From: Actinopolyspora lacussalsi
GTDB taxonomy: Bacteria; Actinomycetota; Actinomycetes; Mycobacteriales; Pseudonocardiaceae
DNA length: 64,000 nt
Direction of reading: 5' to 3'
NCBI GenBank assembly: GCA_030803735.1
Contig: JAURUC010000001.1
Coordinates: forward strand, 462,501-526,500
Shown: positions 27,651 to 36,553 of the stretch, piece by piece
Layout: each line of letters begins with the position of its first letter
Numbering within the stretch: the stretch's first letter is position 1
The notes under the pieces: generated by a model
The model's database searches: none
The model's input: the letters and a program-made list of their open reading frames with translations, nothing else
What the model was told of the DNA's origin: nothing
Made by a program: the position numbers and the translations under genes

Positions 27651-28418
27651 GTGGCTCAACAACTGGACGGACGAGTGGCCGTGGTAACCGGAGCGGGAAG
27701 GGGAATCGGCGCCGGTATCGCCGAGAAACTCGCTTCCGAAGGTGCCGCGGTCGCGGTGGTGGACCTGGACGAGTCCACCTGCGCCGAAACCGTGCGGCGT
27801 ATCACCGACGCGGGTGGGTCGGCGCTGGCCGTGTCGGCAGACGTCACCGACTCGGACTCGGTGGAGCGTGCCTTCACCCGGGTCTCGGAGCAGTTGGGAA
27901 CCGTCGGTGTCCTGGTCAACAACGCCGGGGTCACCAAGGACAACATGCTGTTCAAGATGTCCGAGCAGGACTGGGACACCGTCATGGGGGTTCACCTGCG
28001 CGGTGCTTTCCTGTGCAGCAAGGCCGCCCAGCAGCAGATGGTTCCCCAGCGCTGGGGGAAGATCGTGAACCTTTCCAGCGTGTCCGCGCTCGGCAATCGC
28101 GGTCAGGCGAACTACTCCACCGCGAAAGCGGGAGTGCAGGGGTTCACCAAGACCCTGGCGATCGAGCTGGGGCCGTTCGGCATCAACGTCAACGCCATCG
28201 CGCCCGGTTTCATCGTCTCCGACATGACCGCGACGACGGCCGAGCGGCTCGGGATGACCTTCGAGCAGCTGCAGGAGGGTGCCGCCGCCGAGACGCCGGT
28301 GCGCCGTGTCGGTCAGCCCGCCGACATCGCCAACGCGGTGAGCTTCCTGACCAGTGAGCAGTCCTCGTTCGTCACCGGTCAGACGCTCTACGTCGACGGC
28401 GGTCGCAAGCTCGGCTGA
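27651..28418 (+). CDS. Short-chain dehydrogenase, FabG-like 3-oxoacyl reductase
   Basis: This is an NAD(P)H-dependent oxidoreductase acting on 3-oxoacyl or 3-hydroxyacyl thioesters. The 255-residue protein has the Rossmann TGAGRGIG motif near residue 14, NNAG, the catalytic Ser (NLSSVSAL) and YSTAK, and the C-terminal PADIANAVSFLTSEQSSFVTGQ typical of FabG. The GTG follows AAGGAG by 6 bases. The gap to the ligase is 11 bases. In this setting a role in beta-oxidation of an acyl-CoA is at least as likely as fatty-acid synthesis. Confidence 0.9.
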   Translation: MAQQLDGRVAVVTGAGRGIGAGIAEKLASEGAAVAVVDLDESTCAETVRRITDAGGSALAVSADVTDSDSVERAFTRVSEQLGTVGVLVNNAGVTKDNMLFKMSEQDWDTVMGVHLRGAFLCSKAAQQQMVPQRWGKIVNLSSVSALGNRGQANYSTAKAGVQGFTKTLAIELGPFGINVNAIAPGFIVSDMTATTAERLGMTFEQLQEGAAAETPVRRVGQPADIANAVSFLTSEQSSFVTGQTLYVDGGRKLG

Positions 28419-28433
28419 CTCCGGCCCGTACCC

Positions 28434-28458
28434 GGCGCACCGGTCCGCCCGGTGCGCC
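28434..28458 (+). terminator. Hairpin downstream of the FabG-like gene
   Basis: GGCGCACCGG and CCGGTGCGCC form perfect 10-base arms around a 5-base loop, 15 bases after the stop. No T run follows. A second hairpin at 28476-28497 stands just before the acyl-CoA dehydrogenase gene, so read-through may be modulated here. Confidence 0.5.
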
Positions 28459-28475
28459 GTCCCCGTCACATTCCC

Positions 28476-28497
28476 GGCGATTTCCCGTGAAATCGCC
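28476..28497 (+). other. Second hairpin before acyl-CoA dehydrogenase
   Basis: GGCGATTTC and GAAATCGCC form 9-base arms around CCGT, ending 26 bases before the next start codon. It could be an attenuator, an operator or an RNA-stability element. Confidence 0.4.
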
Positions 28498-28523
28498 GTC
28501 CCCGCCACCGAGGAAGGCTTGTC

Positions 28524-29702
28524 ATGGTTGATTTCGCACTGTCGGACACCGAACGCGACATCCGCGACTGGGTCCGCAACTTCGTCCAGCGTGAGCTGAT
28601 GCCGCTGGAGCAGCAGGTTCTCGACCGGGAACGGCGTGGCGAGCGCGGTCTGACCAAGGAGGAGACCCAGCAGCTGCGCGACAAGGCCCGCCAGGCGGGT
28701 TTCTGGGGGGTCCAGACTCCGGAGGAGTACGGCGGCATGGGGCTGTCCGCCGTGCTTACGGCCCTGGTAGAGGTGGAGCTCGGTCGGACCTTCGTGCCGT
28801 TCAGTTTCGGAGGCTCCGCCGACAACATCCTCTACTACGGCAACGAGGAGCAGAAACAGCGCTATCTGGTCCCGACCATCGAGGGGACCCGGAAGTCCTG
28901 CTTCGCGATAACCGAACCGGACGCCGGGTCTGATGCGAAAAACATTCGCACCACTGCCCGGAAGGAGGGCTCGGAGTGGGTCATCGACGGTGAGAAGACG
29001 TTCATCACCGGTGGCATCGACGCCGACTTCACCATGGTCTTCGCCGTCACCGACAAGGAGAAGGGGGCCGACGGCGGCGTCACCTGTTTCCTGGTCGACC
29101 GGGACATGGGCTGGACCTCGGAGCCCATCGACATCATGGGGGAGTGGGACCGGCAACCCGCCGCGCTGACCTTCGACGGCGTCCGGGTGCCAGAGGAGAA
29201 CGTGCTCGGCGAGGTCGGCAACGGCTTCGGACTCGCCATGCAGTGGATCGGACAGGGCAGGTACATGCTGCCCGCGCGCGCCCTGGGCGGCTGTGAGCGC
29301 ATGGTGGAAATGGCCACGGAGTACTCGCAGTCCCGCAGGACCTTCGGGTCCCCGATCGCGGATCGGCAGGCCATCCAGTGGATGATCGCGGACTCCGCCG
29401 TCGAGATCGAGGCGTTGCGCTGGCTGGTGCTGCAGGCGGCCTGGCAGGTTGACCAGGGGATGGATTCCCGCCACGCGCAGTCCATCGCCAAGCTGCACGG
29501 TGGTGTTCGCGCCAACGAGATCGTGGACCGGGTGATGCAGATCCACGGCGGCATGGGCTACACCAGGGAACTCCCCATCGAGCGGTGGTACCGGGACATG
29601 CGGCTGCTGCGCATCTTCGAGGGAACCGACGAGATCCAGCGTCGTACCGTGGCGCGCAACCTGCTCAAGGGGCATGCCTCGATACGCGGCGTACTGGGGT
29701 GA
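28524..29702 (+). CDS. Acyl-CoA dehydrogenase
   Basis: This FAD enzyme introduces the alpha-beta double bond in acyl-CoA, the first step of beta-oxidation. The 392-residue protein has the N-terminal helical domain, the FAD-binding CFAITEPDAGSDAKNIRT and ITGGIDADF beta domain, and the C-terminal helical domain with QIHGGMGYTRELPIERWYRDMRLLRIFEGTDEIQR in parts, where the Glu in FEGTDEIQ is the expected catalytic base region. The ATG has GAGGAAGG upstream. With the ligase and dehydrogenase genes it forms a TetR-controlled acyl-CoA catabolism set. Confidence 0.93.
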   Translation: MVDFALSDTERDIRDWVRNFVQRELMPLEQQVLDRERRGERGLTKEETQQLRDKARQAGFWGVQTPEEYGGMGLSAVLTALVEVELGRTFVPFSFGGSADNILYYGNEEQKQRYLVPTIEGTRKSCFAITEPDAGSDAKNIRTTARKEGSEWVIDGEKTFITGGIDADFTMVFAVTDKEKGADGGVTCFLVDRDMGWTSEPIDIMGEWDRQPAALTFDGVRVPEENVLGEVGNGFGLAMQWIGQGRYMLPARALGGCERMVEMATEYSQSRRTFGSPIADRQAIQWMIADSAVEIEALRWLVLQAAWQVDQGMDSRHAQSIAKLHGGVRANEIVDRVMQIHGGMGYTRELPIERWYRDMRLLRIFEGTDEIQRRTVARNLLKGHASIRGVLG

Positions 29703-29737
29703 TCCCTGACCGAGTGATCCCTGACCGAGTGATCCCC
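29701..29737. repeat. 15-base tandem repeat, about 2.5 copies
   Basis: The unit GATCCCTGACCGAGT occurs twice head to tail and then partially (GATCCCC), beginning inside the stop codon of the acyl-CoA dehydrogenase gene. It may be a slippage product and could vary between strains. Confidence 0.8.
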
Positions 29738-29891
29738 GCCCTACTGGTCCCGCCCGGCTGATCTCCGTCACATCGGTTCCCCGGGTCTCCGCGCGACATA
29801 TCGCTACACCCGGTGTGACGGCGGTCTCACCCCGTGATCCCGGTGGGTACTCTGGACGTCGGACGGCCCCGACTAGACGGCAGGAGCGATC

Positions 29892-30053
29892 ATGTCGATC
29901 TTCAAGAAGGTAGCCAAGGTAGCCGACGTCGCCAAGAGTCCGCAGGGCAGGCGCGCGATCGAACAGGCGAAGCGTTACGCCCAGGACCCCAAGAACAAGG
30001 AAAAGATCGACCGGGTCGTGAACAAGGTCAAGGGCAGGGGCAAAAGCCACTGA
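29892..30053 (+). CDS. Small basic hypothetical protein (53 residues)
   Basis: The frame starts MSIFKKVAKVADVAKSPQGR and is very rich in Lys and Arg, with no hydrophobic segment and a predicted helical, nucleic-acid-like charge pattern. AGGAG lies 5 bases upstream and a strong terminator follows, so the frame is well supported despite its size. It vaguely resembles the small helical actinobacterial proteins once labelled MT0933-type antitoxins, but no toxin partner is adjacent. Function unknown. Confidence 0.7.
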   Translation: MSIFKKVAKVADVAKSPQGRRAIEQAKRYAQDPKNKEKIDRVVNKVKGRGKSH

Positions 30054-30111
30054 CCCGTCGACACCCGGGACCGGTCTCCCGAGGGGTCCGGAGCGCGTCG
30101 GATACACGTCG

Positions 30112-30143
30112 AACTGCCCGGCCGTTGCATCGGCCGGGCAGTT
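30112..30143 (+). terminator. Terminator after the small basic gene
   Basis: AACTGCCCGGCCG and its exact complement form 13-base arms around TTGCAT, followed by a pyrimidine-rich CTGTTCTCCC stretch. It is 58 bases after the small gene stop. Confidence 0.75.
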
Positions 30144-30278
30144 CTGTTCTCCCTCCTCTCTGTTCCCCGCTCGTCGACCTCATTCGTCGACGAGCGCTTC
30201 GGACGCCGGACTGTTCCTCGGCACGAAGAGCCAGTAGGGTGCCACACGCATGATCATCGATCGATCACGGAGCGTTCG

Positions 30279-31481
30279 TTGGGCAGTGTCTACGTAGTCG
30301 GAACCTTCGACACCAAGGGCGACGAACTCGGGTACGTCGCCGGCCTGCTCCGTGCTGACGGATCGTCGGTGGTGACCGTGGACCTGGGCACCTCGGGAGC
30401 CGGCTCCGCCGCGGCCGTCTCGATCCCCTCCGAGTCGGTCGCCGAGCATCATCCGCACGGCAGTGGTGCCGTGTTCACCGGAGAGCGCGGTTCCGCGGTC
30501 ACCGCGATGTCGGAGGCGTTCCGGCGGTTCCTGCTCACCCGCGACGATGTCGCGGGGATCCTCGGCGCCGGCGGGTCCGGAGCCACCGCCCTGGTTACGC
30601 CCGCGATGCGCGCGTTGCCCGTCGGCGTTCCGAAGTTCGTGGTCTCCACGGTCGCCTCCGGCGACGTTTCCGGCTACGTCGACGCCAGCGACATCACGAT
30701 GATGCCCGCGGTCACCGATGTCGCCGGGCTGAACCGGATATCACGGCGTGTGCTGGCCAATGCCGCGCACGCCTTGCACGGTGCGGCGGGCGCGAGCCCA
30801 CCGGACGTGACCGACAGGCCCGCCGTCGGCCTCTCCATGTTCGGCGTGACCACTCCGTGCGTCAGTGCCGTGGCCCAGGAACTCGAGGCCGCTTACGATC
30901 CGCTGGTTTTCCACGCGACCGGAACCGGGGGCCGCGCGATGGAGAAACTGGCCGACGACGGGCTGCTGTACGCGCTGCTGGACATCACCACCACCGAAGT
31001 CTGCGACCTCGTTTCCGGCGGAGTGATGAGTGCGGGTGGGGAACGGCTCGACGCGCCCGCACGAGCGGGACTGCCCTACGTGGGTTCCTGCGGCGCGCTG
31101 GACATGGTCAATTTCGGCGCACCGGAGACCGTGCCGGACCGATACCGGGACCGGCTGCTCTACGAGCACAATCCGCAGGTCACCCTGATGCGTACCACTC
31201 CGGAGGAGTGCGAGGCCATCGGAATGTTCCTGGCCGACAAGCTCAACGCCTTACCCGGTCGGGTGAGATTCCTGCTTCCCGAGGGCGGAGTGTCGGCGCT
31301 GGACGCCGTTGGCAGTCCCTTCCACGATCCGGAAGCCGACGAAGTGTTGTTCGACACACTCGAACGTAACGTGGTGCAGCACGAACAACGGCGTTTGGTC
31401 CGACTGCCGCACAACATCAACGATTCGCAGTTCGTCCGGGCGTTGCTGGACGCGTTCCACGAGGTGGTGGCTGATGAGTGA
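30279..31481 (+). CDS. UPF0261 family protein (Tm-1-like ATP-binding)
   Basis: The 400-residue protein matches UPF0261: [21 protein letters not shown] at the N-terminus, [45 protein letters not shown] in parts, and [15 protein letters not shown], with [12 protein letters not shown] later. These correspond to the N-terminal nucleotide-binding region of tomato Tm-1, but no reaction is established for bacterial members. The TTG start has GGAG six bases upstream. It overlaps the next gene by 8 bases, which together recreate the two halves of Tm-1. Confidence 0.85.
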   Translation: MGSVYVVGTFDTKGDELGYVAGLLRADGSSVVTVDLGTSGAGSAAAVSIPSESVAEHHPHGSGAVFTGERGSAVTAMSEAFRRFLLTRDDVAGILGAGGSGATALVTPAMRALPVGVPKFVVSTVASGDVSGYVDASDITMMPAVTDVAGLNRISRRVLANAAHALHGAAGASPPDVTDRPAVGLSMFGVTTPCVSAVAQELEAAYDPLVFHATGTGGRAMEKLADDGLLYALLDITTTEVCDLVSGGVMSAGGERLDAPARAGLPYVGSCGALDMVNFGAPETVPDRYRDRLLYEHNPQVTLMRTTPEECEAIGMFLADKLNALPGRVRFLLPEGGVSALDAVGSPFHDPEADEVLFDTLERNVVQHEQRRLVRLPHNINDSQFVRALLDAFHEVVADE

Positions 31482-32343
31482 ACAGCGCCGTGACACGAGT
31501 TCCCGGGAAGGACCGCCGGATCGTGCCGGCATCCTGCGACGGCTGTACGACAAGGTCGAGCGTGGCGTGCCGATAGTCGGTGGCGGCGCGGGAACGGGTC
31601 TCTCCGCCAAGTCGGAGGAAGCCGGTGGGATCGATCTCCTCGTGCTGTACAACTCGGGGCGTTACCGCATGGCGGGCAGGGGATCGCTCGCGGGACTTCT
31701 CGCGTACGGAAACGCCAACGACATCGTGCTGGAAATGGCGCGCGAGGTGCTGCCCGTGGTCCGAAACACCCCGGTACTGGCAGGAGTGAACGGAACCGAC
31801 CCGTTCATGATTCGGGAGAAGTTTCTCGCGGAACTGCGTGATCTGGGATTCGCCGGAGTGCAGAACTTTCCCACCGTCGGTCTCATCGACGGGGTGTTCC
31901 GGGCGAACCTGGAGGAAACGGGGATGGGTTTCGACCGTGAGGTGGAAATGATCCGCGCCGCCCGTGAAATGGACCTGCTCACAACGCCCTATGTTTTCTC
32001 CGCGGACGACGCGCGGGCGATGACGCGCGCCGGCGCCGACGTGATCGTTTGTCACATGGGGCTCACCACCGGCGGAAGTATCGGAGCCGAAACAGCGCTG
32101 AGTCTGGACGAATGTGTGGCCTCGATCGAGGAGTGGTCGGCGGCGGCCGCCGAGATTCGCGACGATGTTCTCGTGCTCTGCCACGGCGGCCCCATAAGCG
32201 CGCCGGCGGACATGGCTTATGTGCTCTCGCGAACCGGCCGTTGTCACGGATTCTACGGTGCCAGCAGTATGGAGAGACTACCGACCGAACAGGCGGTCAC
32301 CGCTCGGACCGGCGAGTTCCTGGAACAGCGAAGTTCCGGCTGA
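31474..32343 (+). CDS. TIM-barrel protein, PEP-hydrolase-like (PF09370 type)
   Basis: The 289-residue protein begins with a 25-residue charged lead, then [35 protein letters not shown] in parts, [32 protein letters not shown] and LCHGGPIS, the pattern of the TIM-barrel family found as the C-terminal half of Tm-1. Phosphoenolpyruvate-hydrolase activity is a family label rather than something shown here. The ATG overlaps the UPF0261 stop by 8 bases, so the two are translated together and probably form one complex. Confidence 0.83.
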   Translation: MSEQRRDTSSREGPPDRAGILRRLYDKVERGVPIVGGGAGTGLSAKSEEAGGIDLLVLYNSGRYRMAGRGSLAGLLAYGNANDIVLEMAREVLPVVRNTPVLAGVNGTDPFMIREKFLAELRDLGFAGVQNFPTVGLIDGVFRANLEETGMGFDREVEMIRAAREMDLLTTPYVFSADDARAMTRAGADVIVCHMGLTTGGSIGAETALSLDECVASIEEWSAAAAEIRDDVLVLCHGGPISAPADMAYVLSRTGRCHGFYGASSMERLPTEQAVTARTGEFLEQRSSG

Positions 32344-32600
32344 AGCATTCGGTGGTATCCGGGCCGCGCGGTGGTGCGAGGCCGACGTGTGGGCGCCCCG
32401 CCGTGACCGGCTCCTCGTCTCCCCGGCGTGTTCGCCGCTCGTTCTCGGAATCGGCGACCGAGATCCGGAATGGTTCGGGGGAAATGTCTCAGCGAGGGGG
32501 TGTCGGACAGAACCAGTGACCGCGCCGCCAGTGTTTCCGGCCCGCACCGCCAAAAGTTGTTACGGGTTCTCGTCGCCCGCGGTAAGGAGTGTGTTGATTC

Positions 32601-33053
32601 GTGGCCGAGTCGTATTCCAGCGCCCTGGTGCAAGCCCCGGTGGATCGTGTTTGGCGTGTTTTCGGTGATTTCGCGGCCCTCGCCGACTGGCATCCGGCCA
32701 TAACCGCGGGCGAAATCGAACAGGATTCCTCCCCGTTCGCGGTGGGAGCCGTGCGGAAACTCCGGTTGGCCGATGGTTCGACCGTGCGGGAGCGACTGGT
32801 CGCGTTCGATTCGTTTCGACGTTCCTACGGTTACGAAATGCTCGAAGGTCCGTTCCCGGTGCGGAACTATCGCGCCACGGTTCGCGTGGCACCGGTTACC
32901 GACACCGGCGTGACCTTCGCCGAGTGGTCGGCGTGCTACGACCTCACCACCGATCCGGAGACCGACCACCGGGCGGCCGACCTCGATCGTGTTTTCCGTG
33001 AGGACGTGTTCGCCACCGGGCTGGCCGCCCTGGGGCGGATCTGCGCGGAGTGA
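32601..33053 (+). CDS. SRPBCC-family protein (START-like)
   Basis: The 150-residue protein has the helix-grip layout of SRPBCC lipid/polyketide-binding proteins: VQAPVDRVWRVFGDFAALADWHP at the N-terminus and a C-terminal long helix (DLDRVFREDVFATGLAALGR). The family binds hydrophobic ligands and includes cyclases, Bet v 1-like and MxaD-like proteins; no specific ligand can be read. AAGGAG lies about 11 bases upstream of the GTG. It follows the Tm-1-like pair after a 257-base gap on the same strand, so co-function is possible but unproven. A small CACCG-GGAA-CGGTG hairpin follows it. Confidence 0.8.
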   Translation: MAESYSSALVQAPVDRVWRVFGDFAALADWHPAITAGEIEQDSSPFAVGAVRKLRLADGSTVRERLVAFDSFRRSYGYEMLEGPFPVRNYRATVRVAPVTDTGVTFAEWSACYDLTTDPETDHRAADLDRVFREDVFATGLAALGRICAE

Positions 33054-33067
33054 CACCGGGAACGGTG
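33054..33067 (+). terminator. Small hairpin right after the SRPBCC gene
   Basis: CACCG and CGGTG form 5-base arms around GGAA immediately after the stop codon. It is weak, but the position suits a terminator. Confidence 0.3.
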
Positions 33068-33246
33068 CGACCGTCGTCCTGGTTCCATCGGTTTCCCGTA
33101 CCTCGCGCGTGCGCTGCCGCGACTCCGTTCGGTGTGGAACGGGACCGATGAGTTCGCTCGCCGCTCCGGATGTATTTTGTTGCGCAGCGAAAATGGCGAG
33201 GGGATGTGTAATGGGCGGGCTGGCGCGCGTCGAATATGCCAACGGT

Positions 33247-33252
33247 TAGAGT
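33247..33252 (+). promoter_or_regulatory. Possible -10 (TAGAGT) giving a leaderless epimerase transcript
   Basis: TAGAGT ends 7 bases before the GTG at 33260 and no ribosome binding site is seen. No clear -35 is visible in the GC-rich DNA upstream. Confidence 0.4.
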
Positions 33253-33259
33253 CGTACGC

Positions 33260-34249
33260 GTGCCAAGCAGCTTCGTGCAGTCCGCAGCAGATTCAACAGA
33301 TCCCGAAATCGGAGCCGAGCGCGTCGTCGTCACCGGCGGGTCGGGTTTCGTCGGAAGGGCCGTGGTCAGGGCGTTCGTGCAACGTGGCAACCCGGTGACG
33401 ATCGTCGATCGAGTGACTCCCGAGATACCCGAGCAGTATCGTCACCTGGTCACACACGTGTCCGGCGAGCTGACAGATCCGCAGGTGCGTGAGGCGGCTG
33501 TTCCGGAGAACAGTGCCGGAATCATTCATCTGGCCGCCATCACCTCGGTGTTGCGTTCCGTGGACAAACCCGCGGAGACCTTCGCCGAGAACCTCGAGGT
33601 CACCCAGGGATTGCTCGAACTGGCGCGGCAGCGTGGTGTCGGACGTTTCGTCCTGGCCTCGACCAACGCGGTGGTCGGCGACATCGGTTACGGGACCATC
33701 TCCGAGCGGCTCCCGTTGCGACCGCTGACCCCCTACGGCTCGACCAAGGCCGCCTGCGAGATGCTGCTTTCCGGCTACAGCGGTGCCTACGGCATCGCGA
33801 CAACCGCATTGCGGTTCACGAACATCTACGGCCCCGGCATGAGTCACAAGGACAGCTTCGTCCCCAGGTTGATGCGTGCGGCCCTGGCGGGCGAGGGTGT
33901 GGAGGTCTACGGCGACGGTTCGCAGAGCCGCGACTTCGTGCACATCGACGACGTGGTCCAGGCCATCACGGCCTCCTGGGACAAGCAGTACAACGGAACC
34001 GCGGTGATCGGCTCCGGCAGCTCCATCTCGGTCATGGAACTCATCGAATCGGTACGCACCGCCACGGGCAAGGAACTGCCCGTCACGCACGTACCCGCCA
34101 AGAACGGCGAGATGCCCGCCGTGATCGTCGAGATCGAGAAAGCCAGGCGAGAACTGGGATACACGCCCAACGTGCGGCTGACCGACGGGTTGCGCACGGT
34201 GTGGGACGACTTCCGCGACGCTGACGGCAGGGTGTCCGTAGCGACATGA
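33260..34249 (+). CDS. NAD-dependent sugar-nucleotide epimerase/dehydratase
   Basis: This enzyme changes the sugar of a nucleotide sugar, typically UDP- or dTDP-linked. The 329-residue protein has the extended-SDR Rossmann motif TGGSGFVGRAVV near residue 25, HLAAITSV, a Ser/Thr-rich catalytic stretch (LASTNAVVG), YGSTK with the catalytic Tyr-Lys, RFTNIYGPGM, and DFVHIDDVVQAI. The GTG start is preferred because a -10-like TAGAGT lies 7 bases upstream; an ATG eight codons earlier has no ribosome binding site either. Its last 4 bases overlap the next gene, which starts an envelope-glycan locus. Confidence 0.87.
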   Translation: MPSSFVQSAADSTDPEIGAERVVVTGGSGFVGRAVVRAFVQRGNPVTIVDRVTPEIPEQYRHLVTHVSGELTDPQVREAAVPENSAGIIHLAAITSVLRSVDKPAETFAENLEVTQGLLELARQRGVGRFVLASTNAVVGDIGYGTISERLPLRPLTPYGSTKAACEMLLSGYSGAYGIATTALRFTNIYGPGMSHKDSFVPRLMRAALAGEGVEVYGDGSQSRDFVHIDDVVQAITASWDKQYNGTAVIGSGSSISVMELIESVRTATGKELPVTHVPAKNGEMPAVIVEIEKARRELGYTPNVRLTDGLRTVWDDFRDADGRVSVAT

Positions 34250-35679
34250 CCACTCGACTGTTGCGCGCAGTCCGCCAGCACTGGCTGCTGGTGCTGTTCC
34301 TGTTCGCCGGCGTGCTGCTGCGGATCGTGGTGGAGATCGCGTACCAGCCGGCGCTGCTCTACATCGACTCATTCCGGTACCTGAAGGACCTCGGGGTCTT
34401 CTTCCCGGGCAACATCAACCCCATCGGCTACGAGGTGTTGCTGCTCGGTCCGGTCCTGTTGGTCGGTGATCTGGGGCTCGTGGCGATAGTGCAGCACCTG
34501 CTGGGACTGGGGCTGGCACTCTCCAGTTACGCGTTGCTGATGCGTTTCGGATGCAGGCGGTGGTTGGCCGCGCTCGCGGTGGCTCCGGTGCTGCTGGACG
34601 CCTACCAGCTCCAGATCGAGCACCTGATCATGTCCGACCTGTTGTTCCAGGTACTGCTGCTGCTCGTGGTTCTCCTGCTGACCTGGTGGGGCACTCCCGG
34701 TCCCCGACTGGCTCTGCTGGGGGGGCTGTTGCTCGGCGGCTCAGTGCTGGTGCGCCTGGTCGGTCTCACCCTTGTGGTGCCGGCTGCGGTGTTCGTGCTG
34801 CTGGCTGCCGGGCTGCGTCCCAGGGACGGCTGGAAGCGGCGACTGGGTTCGGCCCTGGCGCTGGTGGCAGGCTTCGTGCTCATGCTCTCCACCTACGCGG
34901 GGTACCACATGTACTGGACCGGCTACCCCGCTCTCGGCGGCTCCACCGGTAGCGTCGTCTTCGGGCGCACCGCGATGGTCGCCGACTGCGAGCGACTCGA
35001 ACTGACGCCCGCTCAGCGAGCCGTGTGCCCGGAGGCTCCGGTGGCCGAGCGCAAGCGCACGGGTATCGACTACTACATACACTTCTTCCACAACGAGGTC
35101 GACGCCGCTGAACTGCCCGAGGAGGTCAGTTACTCCGAGGCACAGCACTCGCTGGCGTTCAAGGTGCTGCGCAGCCAGCCCTTCGAAGTGTTCGGAGGTA
35201 TAGCCGAGGACTTCGCCAAGGGCTTCGCGCCGATGCGGACACTTTCCCCCGGTGACGTTCCGCTGGCCCGCTGGCAGTTCCAGACCGAGTACCCGCTCTA
35301 CACTGATGAGTGGGTAACGCGGGATTGGCTGGAGTATTACGATCAGGGGAGTTACTCCGTCAACGAGCGTGCGGCGGGTTTCCTGCGCGCATACCAGCTG
35401 GGGGGAGGTTACACTCCTGGCACCGTTCTGGGGCTGGCTCTGGTCCTTACCGTAGCGGCGATGCTGGGGGTGGGGCGAGCCCGTCGGAGTGGACTCCGGG
35501 CCGTCTGCCTGCTTTCCGGCGGTTTGGGTACCGCGGTGTTGTTCACGGCGGCGGCGATGGAGTTCTCCTGGCGCTATCAGCTACCCGCACTCGTTCTGCT
35601 GCCACTGGCGGGTGCGTTGGGGATCACGGCCATTACCGGCCGCCGAATTGATACGAAGGGTTCCGCGACGAACCGGTAG
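34246..35679 (+). CDS. Polytopic membrane protein, glycosyltransferase-C-like
   Basis: The 477-residue protein has roughly ten hydrophobic helices. Early on it has YIDSFRYLKDL, an acidic residue in the first extracytoplasmic loop where GT-C enzymes carry their catalytic Asp, and a large soluble loop at about residues 225-385. This layout fits a polyprenyl-phosphate-sugar-using transferase (ArnT/PMT/RgtA relatives), but I cannot place it in a named family. Its ATG overlaps the epimerase stop by 4 bases, and a family-2 glycosyltransferase that could make its donor follows 28 bases downstream. Confidence 0.72.
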   Translation: MTTRLLRAVRQHWLLVLFLFAGVLLRIVVEIAYQPALLYIDSFRYLKDLGVFFPGNINPIGYEVLLLGPVLLVGDLGLVAIVQHLLGLGLALSSYALLMRFGCRRWLAALAVAPVLLDAYQLQIEHLIMSDLLFQVLLLLVVLLLTWWGTPGPRLALLGGLLLGGSVLVRLVGLTLVVPAAVFVLLAAGLRPRDGWKRRLGSALALVAGFVLMLSTYAGYHMYWTGYPALGGSTGSVVFGRTAMVADCERLELTPAQRAVCPEAPVAERKRTGIDYYIHFFHNEVDAAELPEEVSYSEAQHSLAFKVLRSQPFEVFGGIAEDFAKGFAPMRTLSPGDVPLARWQFQTEYPLYTDEWVTRDWLEYYDQGSYSVNERAAGFLRAYQLGGGYTPGTVLGLALVLTVAAMLGVGRARRSGLRAVCLLSGGLGTAVLFTAAAMEFSWRYQLPALVLLPLAGALGITAITGRRIDTKGSATNR

Positions 35680-35707
35680 CCGAGATCACGGCACGAAGGA
35701 GCACGAG

Positions 35708-36553
35708 ATGCCGACGACCTTTCCCGACGAGGTCGATGAGGAAGCACTGGCCGATTACGCGGCGCGATACGGTGATCACCGGTTCGCGTCGGTGGTGGTG
35801 CTGATCGCCGCCTACAACGAACGGGACGCCATACCAGCCGTGCTGGAGGGGATTCCCGGTTCCAGCTGCGATCTCGACGTGGACACCCTGGTGGTCGTCG
35901 ACGGGGCCTCCGATGACACCGCCGACGTGGCCGTGAGGCACGGCGCCTACACCTGTGTGGCCGGCACCAACCGTGGCCAGGGGGCAGCGCTGCGGCTCGG
36001 TTACCGGCTGGCAGCGGAACGCGGTGCGAGTTACGTGGTCACCACGGATGCCGACGGGCAGTACGAGATCGACGAGCTTCCCCGGTTATTGCGCCCGATC
36101 CTCGACGACGAGGCGGACTTCGTCACCGGCTCGCGCAGGTTGGGGAGCAGTGAGAATCCGCAGCTGCTGCGCCGCCTGGGTACCTACGTGTTCGCCTGGC
36201 TGGTCAGCGTGATGACCGGACAGCGCATCACCGACACGTCTTTCGGATTCCGTGCGATGCGGGTCGAGGTGGCCAACTCGGTTCGACTGGAACAACAGCA
36301 GTACCAGTCTTCCGAGCTTCTGGTGGGTGTGCTGGCGCGTGGGTACCGGGTCCGTGAACAGGCCATGACCATGCGGCAGCGGGTGGCCGGTGTCAGCAAG
36401 AAGGGCAACAACGTGCTCTACGGCTATCGCTACAGCAGAGTGGTGCTGGGCACCTGGCTCCGGGAGCGCCGTGCCAGGCGGCTCTCCGGTGCGGCCGGGG
36501 CCTCTTCGCCGGACGAGCAGGTCAACGAACCTGCTCGTGCCGCCGGGGAGTAG
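35708..36553 (+). CDS. Family 2 glycosyltransferase, polyprenyl-phosphate sugar synthase-like
   Basis: This cytoplasmic enzyme probably transfers a sugar from a nucleotide to a lipid carrier, as DPMS-like proteins do. The 281-residue protein has the GT-A core: VVVLIAAYNERDAIPAVLE, VVVDGASDDTADVA, TNRGQGAALRLGY and the metal-binding TTDADGQYEIDEL. There is no C-terminal membrane anchor, so a separate partner such as GtrA would have to flip the product. The ATG follows AAGGAG. Its 3' end overlaps the convergent GtrA gene by 32 bases. Confidence 0.87.
   Translation: MPTTFPDEVDEEALADYAARYGDHRFASVVVLIAAYNERDAIPAVLEGIPGSSCDLDVDTLVVVDGASDDTADVAVRHGAYTCVAGTNRGQGAALRLGYRLAAERGASYVVTTDADGQYEIDELPRLLRPILDDEADFVTGSRRLGSSENPQLLRRLGTYVFAWLVSVMTGQRITDTSFGFRAMRVEVANSVRLEQQQYQSSELLVGVLARGYRVREQAMTMRQRVAGVSKKGNNVLYGYRYSRVVLGTWLRERRARRLSGAAGASSPDEQVNEPARAAGE

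Noticed and set aside
27324..30107. 927-codon open frame on the minus strand across the acyl-CoA operon
   Set aside because: It is antisense to three clear enzyme genes; long open antisense frames are expected in very GC-rich coding DNA.
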